Below are positions 57,518 through 64,000 of a stretch of 64,000 nt of DNA, piece after piece. Origin of the DNA: Thalassocella blandensis (GTDB taxonomy: Bacteria; Pseudomonadota; Gammaproteobacteria; Pseudomonadales; Cellvibrionaceae); NCBI GenBank assembly GCA_902141825.1, contig CABFPG010000005.1:372001-436000 (forward strand), given 5' to 3'. Numbering within the stretch: position 1 is the stretch's first letter; the number at the start of each line of letters is the position of its first letter. The notes under the pieces were generated by a model that had not been told where the DNA came from, made no database searches, and was given only the letters and a program-made list of their open reading frames with translations. The position numbers and the translations under genes were made by a program.

Positions 57518-60232
57518 ATGCAAACTAAAGGCAATTTCCGTAGGAAATTATTAGCTACCAGTATTTCTTCGTGCTTGATGGCATCAGCGGTTGCGCAGGC
57601 TCAAGAAACTGAAGAAGTTGTGGTAACCGGTATCCGTGGGTCGCTGCAGTCATCTTTAGACTTGAAGCGTGATTCAAGCTCTATAGTCGATGCAATTACA
57701 GCTGAAGATATTGGCAAATTCCCAGATAAAAACGTGGCTGAGTCATTAGCGCGGATTCCGGGTATCACCATCGACCGTGATTTCGGTGAAGGTCAAGGTG
57801 TGACAATTCGTGGTGTTGCTCCTGACCAAAACATTACTTTGTTAAATGGCCAGGCGGTTGGTACAAGTAACTGGTTTGTATTATCCAATGCTACTCGTAA
57901 TTTCAACTATGAGATCCTTGCATCTGAAATGATTGGCGGCGTTGAGGTTTATAAGTCTGCTCAGGCTGACATCGATGAAGGTGGTTTGGGTGGTACGGTA
58001 ATTCTTCGTACTCGTAAACCATTGGATATGGATGCGAATACAATTCATGCATCTGTAGAGGCTCAGTACAGCACTAATGGTGAAAATTGGGACCCAGCTA
58101 TTTCTGGTTTGTATAGTTGGAAAACCGATGATGAGAAATTTGGTGTCTTAGTTTCTATAGCTCATCAGGAGCGCTCTGTTTATCGTGAAGGTATGGAAGA
58201 CTTTGGTTGGTTTGGACCATCGATAACTCGGATTATGGAGCCTGATCAATTGCTTTACGGCCCTCAACTGGAAGCTGGCGGAAATGATGATATTGGTGCT
58301 ATTCCTTGGGGTAATGGTTCTGTTTTGTTTCAGCAGGATCGTGTGCGTACAGGTGTTGACCTTACTGCGCAGTTTCGTCCAACCGACGAATTGGACATGA
58401 CACTTCATTACCTATCCTCTGAGATGGATGCTGATAATGTTAACTCCAATTTAATTGGTATTCCTTTCCGTGGTGTTGCTTATCTGGGTGAAGACACAGA
58501 TGTTGGTACTACAAACGATAATGCTATCGTTGACAGCTTGCATGTTCGTGGTGGTGATAACCACGCAGCTGCTGCTTGGTCACGCTTTATGGCTTACGAT
58601 AATATTTATCGTGACGGGTCGACCATGAGCACAGAAGTGCTTGATTTTGATGGTACATTTACAACTGGTGCACACAGTATTCACTGGCAAGTAGGTACAA
58701 CAACTGGTGAAGGAACAAACAAAGACTTTTTCACCGAGTTTTGGGCTGATCCAACAGATGAGCGTACCGGCTTTGACTTTTATAACCCTGGTGGCCAGGC
58801 TCCTTACATAGATTTCACAACTTATAACACTTGGTTATCCAATCCTACAGATCAAATGTGGTTGGGCGGTATCTTCGATCAAGTTAATGAAATTGAAGAT
58901 AAAGAGAATTATGTTCAGGTCGACTATGATCTAGAGGTGGAGTTTGGGGCTATAAACCAATTGAGCTTCGGGGCGAAAATGCGCGATCGTAGTTTCTCGC
59001 AATATCGTGTCCAAACTCAGGCTGGGAATTTGGACCCAACAGGTGCCGGTAGTTTAGGGCCTGCCAGTGATTTCTGGTCTGGTGAAATGATTACTGTTGA
59101 TCATTCGGTTCTTTCCGGTCGTGGTAGCCAGTCTTACTTCATGCCTGATCGTGGTTTGATGTATGACGCGTTTTACGCTTTGCCTGTATGTGATGGCGGA
59201 ACTGACTTGTGTCGCACTGATGATGTGTTGCAAAACCTAGCTTCTTTTGATGTAGAAGAAACTATCAATGCAATTTACGGTATGGCTACATTCGAGGCGG
59301 ATGGAGTGCGTGGTAACATCGGTATGCGTTACGTTACTACAGACCAAGAGTCTAATAGCTACGAAGTTGACGGGTCTAAAGGTGACAAATACGGTTCTGA
59401 ATACGATGTTTGGTTGCCTAGTGCAAACGTTGTTTTTGATTTGAAAGATGATCTTTTGATGCGTTTTGCCGCGGGGCGTGCTTTAACTCGTCCAGCTCCA
59501 TTCCAGTTGGCTCCATCTTTTAACTTGACTCCAGAAACTGGGCGCGGTCAGGCGGGTAATCCTGAGCTTGAGCCGTTACTGGCTGATCAATATGAAATGG
59601 GGGTTGAGTGGTATTTTGCTGAGGCATCAAATGCAAGCGCAACCGTATTTAAAAAGGACATCACAAACTTTATTTTCACGCAAACAGTATCTGCTGAAAT
59701 TGATGGCGTGCAATACACTCAATTACAGCGCCCTGAAAATGGTGGTGCGTCGCAAATTGAAGGTATTGAATTCCAGGTGACCCATAGCTTTGACAACGGT
59801 TTTGGTGTGCTGGCAAACTACACTTATACTGATGTGGAAGATGCGGACTATCAAGTTGCTGAGTCTACCGATAATGGCCCTACGTTGGTAACGAGAAGTG
59901 TTCGTTTCCCGAATGCGTCAGATAATGCATACAACATTGGTGCTTTTTATGAGAATGATAAGCTAAGTGCGCGATTCAATTATAGTTATCGTTCAGAGTA
60001 TTTTATCCAGCAGGATGAAATCGGTGATAAAATGCGTGAAGAGCAGCTTCAGTTGGATGCGCAAATTTCGTATAACGTGACGGATAATATTACGGTTCGA
60101 TTGGAAGCTCTTAACTTGACCGATGAAAATTTGGAAAATTACTATATTCGTGAGTCTGATGGCGCTCGTCTTGGTGGTACAACTCTTTCAAATGGTCGAC
60201 GAGTATTCTTGAACGCAAGCTTCAAGTTCTAA
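57518..60232 (+). CDS. TonB-dependent outer-membrane receptor (Xanthomonas/Caulobacter type), cluster B
   Basis: A 904-residue outer-membrane transporter. Signal peptide about 1-28 (AQA), TonB box about 32-40 (EEVVVTGIRGS), plug domain to about 165 (IGKFPDKNVAESLARIPGITID, VTIRGVAPDQN), then a barrel ending in F (LNASFKF). It is the same family as the cluster A receptor but about 100 residues shorter and clearly diverged in the barrel, so the ligands probably differ. Good ribosome-binding site (TAGGAG). Under a palindromic operator shared with the LPMO gene, which suggests uptake of an oligosaccharide, perhaps chitin- or cellulose-derived. Confidence 0.95.
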   Translation: MQTKGNFRRKLLATSISSCLMASAVAQAQETEEVVVTGIRGSLQSSLDLKRDSSSIVDAITAEDIGKFPDKNVAESLARIPGITIDRDFGEGQGVTIRGVAPDQNITLLNGQAVGTSNWFVLSNATRNFNYEILASEMIGGVEVYKSAQADIDEGGLGGTVILRTRKPLDMDANTIHASVEAQYSTNGENWDPAISGLYSWKTDDEKFGVLVSIAHQERSVYREGMEDFGWFGPSITRIMEPDQLLYGPQLEAGGNDDIGAIPWGNGSVLFQQDRVRTGVDLTAQFRPTDELDMTLHYLSSEMDADNVNSNLIGIPFRGVAYLGEDTDVGTTNDNAIVDSLHVRGGDNHAAAAWSRFMAYDNIYRDGSTMSTEVLDFDGTFTTGAHSIHWQVGTTTGEGTNKDFFTEFWADPTDERTGFDFYNPGGQAPYIDFTTYNTWLSNPTDQMWLGGIFDQVNEIEDKENYVQVDYDLEVEFGAINQLSFGAKMRDRSFSQYRVQTQAGNLDPTGAGSLGPASDFWSGEMITVDHSVLSGRGSQSYFMPDRGLMYDAFYALPVCDGGTDLCRTDDVLQNLASFDVEETINAIYGMATFEADGVRGNIGMRYVTTDQESNSYEVDGSKGDKYGSEYDVWLPSANVVFDLKDDLLMRFAAGRALTRPAPFQLAPSFNLTPETGRGQAGNPELEPLLADQYEMGVEWYFAEASNASATVFKKDITNFIFTQTVSAEIDGVQYTQLQRPENGGASQIEGIEFQVTHSFDNGFGVLANYTYTDVEDADYQVAESTDNGPTLVTRSVRFPNASDNAYNIGAFYENDKLSARFNYSYRSEYFIQQDEIGDKMREEQLQLDAQISYNVTDNITVRLEALNLTDENLENYYIRESDGARLGGTTLSNGRRVFLNASFKF

Positions 60233-60248
60233 TTGCGTTAGTGGTGTT

Positions 60249-60279
60249 AAAAAGCTGGCCAAGAGGCCAGCTTTTTTTT
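60249..60279 (+). terminator. Rho-independent terminator after receptor B
   Basis: GCTGGCC / GGCCAGC stem with an AAGA loop, an A-tract ahead and eight T behind, 17 bp after the receptor stop codon. The halogenase gene begins 47 bp later. Confidence 0.9.
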
Positions 60280-60325
60280 ACTCTTAATAAAGTGTTGCTG
60301 TTTTTTTGAGCTGGTGTAGGTTGGT

Positions 60326-61843
60326 ATGTTGGATAGTCGTAATTCCCCAGATTCTATAGTTATCGTCGGAGGTGGGTCTGCAGGCTGGATGGCAGCTAAT
60401 TTATTTATTCACAGTTGGCCTCGTACAAAAATTACGCTCATAGAATCTCAAGATATTGGAACAATTGGTGTCGGCGAAGGTTCAACTCCTTACTTGAAAT
60501 CCTTTTTTAATCAGTTGGGTATTAAGGATTGCGAATGGATGCCAAAGTGTAATGCTACATATAAAGCGGGTATTCGTTTCCCATCGTGGTCTCAAATTGA
60601 TGGGTATACAAGTTATTTTCATCCGTTTTATTCTCAGTTAGATTTAAACACGGGTGATGAGTTTTTCAAGCGGTGTCTGCAAAAGAAAACTGGAGAAGCT
60701 AACAGTGTTCATCCGGATGATTATTTTGTTGCCGAAAAAATCGCAGCTTATGGCAAAGCTCCAATTGAAAATAAGAAGCTACCTTTTGATGTTGATTACG
60801 GTTATCACTTCGATGCAGGATTACTTGGTGCCTATCTAAAGAAATTGGCTATAAGCAAAGGGTTGAAGCATCTTGTAGGAAATGTAAATGAGGTTGTGAT
60901 TGGTGAGGAAGGAGGGATTAAACAATTAAACACATCGGTTGGAACTTTAATTGCTGATGTTTATGTTGATTGTACAGGGTTTGCTGGTTTGTTGATTAAT
61001 AAAGCATTGAAGGTTGAATTCAAGAGCTATTCTGGAAGCTTGTTGAATGACTCTGCTGTAACTGTAGCTACAGACATGAGTGACCGCGAATTAATTCCCG
61101 CTGAGACTTGTTCTACTGCGTTGCATAATGGTTGGATTTGGAGGATACCTTTAGTTAATCGTTATGGTAACGGTTATGTGTATAGTAGTTCGTTTGTGAG
61201 TTCCGATGACGCTGAAGTTGAGATGTTGCGGCACTTGAAGCTTGACAAGGTAAATCATCCAGAGTGTAAGCACATTAAAATGAAAGTTGGTAGAAATGCA
61301 TCTCATTGGGAGAAAAACTGTATTGCTGTGGGGTTGTCTCAGGGTTTTATAGAGCCTCTTGAGGCAACCGCATTGATGTTAACTCAGTTTACAATTGAGA
61401 AATTTATCGAAAATTATAGTTCTGAAGAAATTGAAGTTAATGTGAGACGTGAAAACTTTAACTCCAAAGTCAATATGCTTATAGAGGGTGTCAGAGATTA
61501 TGTTCAAGCTCACTACCTTTTAAATAGCCGATCCGATACAGAGTATTGGAAAGCGTGCCGAGAGGATGCAAAAATCTCATCTCGATTGGAGTCAATTGTG
61601 GCAGCTTGGGATGTTGGAGAGCTAGATTTAGCTTTGGAGTCCTTAACAGGTAAGCTTGCTTACTTAAGGCCATCTTGGTACGTCATGCTGTCAGGAATGG
61701 GGCGTTTTTCTTTGTTGGATCAAAAAAATGATAGCAGGGATGTCAGTCGGGAAAAGGCTGCAAACTATTGTCGTCAAATAGCTCAAACGGTATTTCAAGA
61801 TCATCGTACTTTGTTGAGTCGTTACTCTAACAATGCCAAGTAG
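60326..61843 (+). CDS. Flavin-dependent halogenase family protein (cluster B, first)
   Basis: Tryptophan halogenase family (PF04820), 505 residues. FAD motif GGGSAGW at 15-21, GVGEGSTP at 48-55, catalytic lysine K80 (ATYKAGIRF), intact WIWRIP followed by RYGNGYVYSS, and GFIEPLEATAL with the conserved Glu. The residues after PLE are A-T rather than S-T of classic enzymes. Start ATG has GGTTGGT ahead. It is 8 nt ahead of the next family member, with which it forms an operon. Native substrate unknown. Confidence 0.92.
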   Translation: MLDSRNSPDSIVIVGGGSAGWMAANLFIHSWPRTKITLIESQDIGTIGVGEGSTPYLKSFFNQLGIKDCEWMPKCNATYKAGIRFPSWSQIDGYTSYFHPFYSQLDLNTGDEFFKRCLQKKTGEANSVHPDDYFVAEKIAAYGKAPIENKKLPFDVDYGYHFDAGLLGAYLKKLAISKGLKHLVGNVNEVVIGEEGGIKQLNTSVGTLIADVYVDCTGFAGLLINKALKVEFKSYSGSLLNDSAVTVATDMSDRELIPAETCSTALHNGWIWRIPLVNRYGNGYVYSSSFVSSDDAEVEMLRHLKLDKVNHPECKHIKMKVGRNASHWEKNCIAVGLSQGFIEPLEATALMLTQFTIEKFIENYSSEEIEVNVRRENFNSKVNMLIEGVRDYVQAHYLLNSRSDTEYWKACREDAKISSRLESIVAAWDVGELDLALESLTGKLAYLRPSWYVMLSGMGRFSLLDQKNDSRDVSREKAANYCRQIAQTVFQDHRTLLSRYSNNAK

Positions 61844-61851
61844 GTAAGTCA

Positions 61852-63351
61852 GTGAAACCCAATAAAATAGTGATTGTGGGAGGTGGGGCTGCAGGATGGA
61901 TGACTGCAAACTTAATGGCTCACGAGTGGGGTGGGAGTGGCATTAGTATTGTTGTTGTCGAGTCCTCATCTATTGGTACAGTTGGGGTGGGTGAAGGGTC
62001 GACACCATTTCTCAGAGAGTTCTTTGCCAAATTAAATATCTGCGAAGATGAGTGGATGCCGGCTTGTAATGCCACCTTCAAAAATGGAATTAGATTTCCA
62101 GGGTGGAGTGTTCTTGATAGTAGTTATTTTCATCCGTTCTATGTGGAGCAAGATGCAGAAAATGCAATTCAGTTTTTTAAAGCATCATTTGCTCGGCGTA
62201 TGGGATTTGACCTAGTAGTTAATCCTGATGCATATTTTCTTGCTACCCAGATAGCCAATCAAAGGCGAGCACCTATTCGAGCTGATGGAGTGCAAAGTAA
62301 TACAGACTATGGTTATCATTTTGATAGTGATCTTTTGGGGCGTTTTTTAAAAAAGAAGGCAATCGCTCGTGGAGTTCAGTATATTGATGACAAAGTGCTA
62401 CATGTAAACTTGAATGATTCAGGGGATGTAGAAACTGTAAGGTCTGAAAAAAATGGTGAAATCGCGGGAGATTTCTTTGTAGATTGTTCGGGGTTTAAAG
62501 GGCTGATAATTCAGCAGAGTTTGGGTGAGAGAGTTATATCTTTTAAGTCAAAGCTTTTTAATGATAGCGCTGTAGCGATTCCAACTCCTTTGAATAATAG
62601 TTCTGACTCTGGTCTGCTTTCGGAGACAATTTCCACTGCGATATCCAATGGTTGGGTATGGCAAATTCCACTTTCAAACAGGTTTGGTAATGGCTATGTG
62701 TATTGTTCTGATTTTCTGAGTGAGGATCAAGCTGAATTACAGCTTCGTGAATTTTTGTCGGCTCACGGCGATGAAAGTCCGGCGCGTCATTTGCATTGGA
62801 CGCCAGGGAGAATATCCCAGCATTGGAAGCGAAATTGTGTTGCTATTGGCCTATCTCAGGGGTTTTTGGAGCCTTTAGAGGCGCCAATGATGAGAATAAT
62901 TCAGCATACTTGTGAATCATTTATTGATAACTTTCAAAATGGAAGTTTTACAGGCCAATACCGGGATACTTTTAATGCCGGGATCAATCAATTAATTGAT
63001 GGTACATCTGATTATTTACAAGCTCATTATAAAGCGAGTTCAAGGTCTGATAGTGAATATTGGGTGGCAAACAGGTCGAATATGAGTATGTCAGATGAAT
63101 TGAAGGGTTTGCTTTCAGCTTGGATTTCTGCAGCGAGTTTTGATGAGGTTCTGGCAGAAATTGCAGATAGTCAAGTTTACCATAAGACTTCATGGTATTG
63201 TCTTTTTGCTGGGAAAGGGTGTTTCAGGCCATCTCGGCAAGTTGGTCCTCAAAAGCTAGTTGATCAAAGAAATTCGATTATGTCTCGTTTGGAGTTGGAG
63301 GCGAGGCGCTATATGAAGCATTCCGAATATTTAAAATCTATCTGTAGTTAA
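61852..63351 (+). CDS. Flavin-dependent halogenase family protein (cluster B, second)
   Basis: A 499-residue paralogue of the gene before it, starting at GTG behind TAGG. FAD motif GGGAAGW at 10-16, GVGEGSTP at 45-52, catalytic lysine K77 (ATFKNGIRF), intact WVWQIP and RFGNGYVYCS, and GFLEPLEAPMM, in which Ala-Pro replaces the usual Ser-Thr behind the conserved Glu near the halide site. EWMPxCNATxKxGIRFPxW is shared with the preceding gene, so the pair is a recent tandem duplication compared with the cluster A copies. Possibly a heteromeric partner. Confidence 0.92.
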   Translation: MKPNKIVIVGGGAAGWMTANLMAHEWGGSGISIVVVESSSIGTVGVGEGSTPFLREFFAKLNICEDEWMPACNATFKNGIRFPGWSVLDSSYFHPFYVEQDAENAIQFFKASFARRMGFDLVVNPDAYFLATQIANQRRAPIRADGVQSNTDYGYHFDSDLLGRFLKKKAIARGVQYIDDKVLHVNLNDSGDVETVRSEKNGEIAGDFFVDCSGFKGLIIQQSLGERVISFKSKLFNDSAVAIPTPLNNSSDSGLLSETISTAISNGWVWQIPLSNRFGNGYVYCSDFLSEDQAELQLREFLSAHGDESPARHLHWTPGRISQHWKRNCVAIGLSQGFLEPLEAPMMRIIQHTCESFIDNFQNGSFTGQYRDTFNAGINQLIDGTSDYLQAHYKASSRSDSEYWVANRSNMSMSDELKGLLSAWISAASFDEVLAEIADSQVYHKTSWYCLFAGKGCFRPSRQVGPQKLVDQRNSIMSRLELEARRYMKHSEYLKSICS

Positions 63352-63365
63352 AGCAATATGCTTAA

Positions 63366-63392
63366 GAAGAGGATATTGTGAGTATCCCCTTC
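63366..63392. terminator. Weak bidirectional hairpin between convergent genes
   Basis: GAAGAGGATA pairs with TATCCCCTTC (one mismatch) around a 7-nt loop, between the stop codons of the halogenase and the aminotransferase. T-runs are poor. Confidence 0.4.
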
Positions 63393-63411
63393 TAGCTGCA
63401 GTTGCTGGAGT

Positions 63412-64000
63412 TTAGGCTAAAGCTTGCTTCACCGAAGCCAATTTCACACAGGTAACAAACACTTCCATCGCTTCATTGACTTGCGCCACAGACGGGACTG
63501 TGGGGGCAATCCGAATATTGCTGTCGCTCGGGTCGTTGCCGTAGGGGAAGGTGGCTCCCGCCGGGGTAAGTTTTACTCCGGCTTCACCGGCCAGTTTAAC
63601 GACTTCTTGCGCAAGACCGGGGCGGGTATCGAAGGATATAAAGTATCCACCTTCTGCAGATTCCCATTGGCCCAGGTCGTTATCGTTGAAGGCTTTTTCC
63701 AGGTGTTCTAACACGCTGGCGAAGCGGGGTTTGATGATGTCCGCATGCTTTGCCATGTGGGATGTTAGTGAGCCTTTACTGGCAAAGAATTTACAGTGCC
63801 GTAGCTGGTTGACCTTATCTGGGCCGATCGTCATGAAGCCGAGATGCTTTTTGAAGGCATTTAGGTTATTGGTGCTGGCACCAATAAATGCAACGCCGGC
63901 ACCTGCAAAGGTAACCTTGGAGGTGGATGCAAATTGGATAACGCTGTCTTGTGTTGCAGCTGTTTCGCAAGCTTCAGCGATATTTTTCAGCTGAGGGGGT
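63412..64000 (-). CDS. PLP-dependent aminotransferase, C-terminal part (cut by window edge)
   Basis: The minus-strand frame is open from the stop at 63412 to the window edge, so this is the last ~195 residues of a larger enzyme. STSKVTFAGAGVAF holds the likely PLP lysine, and EGGYFISFDTRPG, LTPAGATFPYG and SNIRIAPTVPS match the small domain of fold-type I aminotransferases, close to the Asp_aminotransf (PF12897) group. The ATG at 63834 is internal. It is convergent with cluster B and probably unrelated to it. Confidence 0.85.
   Translation of the reverse strand, partial: PPQLKNIAEACETAATQDSVIQFASTSKVTFAGAGVAFIGASTNNLNAFKKHLGFMTIGPDKVNQLRHCKFFASKGSLTSHMAKHADIIKPRFASVLEHLEKAFNDNDLGQWESAEGGYFISFDTRPGLAQEVVKLAGEAGVKLTPAGATFPYGNDPSDSNIRIAPTVPSVAQVNEAMEVFVTCVKLASVKQALA

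Overview
The window looks like the chromosome of a marine, polysaccharide-degrading gammaproteobacterium of the Cellvibrionales type (Saccharophagus, Teredinibacter or Cellvibrio relatives). The signs are secreted GH3, GH9 and GH16 enzymes, a long poly-serine linker joining an AA10 lytic polysaccharide monooxygenase to a small cysteine/tryptophan-rich binding module, large TonB-dependent receptors of the Xanthomonas/Caulobacter type, and an ectoine operon as expected in salt water. This is inferred from gene content; no rRNA, tRNA, IS element, prophage or CRISPR array was seen.

Layout. 0-2.4 kb: the C-terminal part of a membrane protein cut by the window edge, a 1-kb intergenic stretch with a 17-bp minisatellite, and a small secreted/membrane protein that appears frameshifted. 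2.6-9 kb: a LytS/LytTR two-component pair, a FucP-type sugar transporter and a periplasmic GH3 beta-glucosidase. 9.7-20.4 kb: an AraC-type membrane regulator, then cluster A, made of a TonB-dependent receptor, flavin halogenase, SapC-like protein, JmjC-like cupin, a second halogenase and a second cupin. 21-23 kb: a lipoprotein GH16 glucanase. 23.3-30.6 kb: divergent ectR and ectA-ectB-ectC-ask, followed by a TPR membrane protein and a Na+/solute symporter. 30.6-39 kb: GH9 lipoprotein, a second LytS/LytTR pair and a 1203-residue multimodular GH16 enzyme. 39-48.7 kb: a solute-binding-like protein, small proteins, a Do-type protease and a three-gene GldA/GldFG/DUF4340-like transporter operon. 48.7-55.2 kb: TSUP permease, M6 metalloprotease with a neighbouring stand-alone pro-domain-like protein, a TM-anchored unknown and the AA10 LPMO. 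55.2-57.5 kb: a gene-poor AT-rich region. 57.5-63.4 kb: cluster B, a second TonB receptor and two more halogenases. The right edge cuts an aminotransferase.

How the genes fit together. Secreted enzymes (GH16, GH9, LPMO) would cut glucans and other polymers outside the cell; TonB receptors would bring oligomers or modified aromatic compounds across the outer membrane; GH3 and the FucP-type permease would finish hydrolysis and import sugar. The most interesting signals are the two receptor/halogenase clusters, four divergent halogenases in all, and one perfect 12-bp palindrome that occurs upstream of both the LPMO gene and the cluster B receptor, which suggests a shared LacI-type repressor. Structured leader RNAs may precede the cluster B receptor and the M6 protease.
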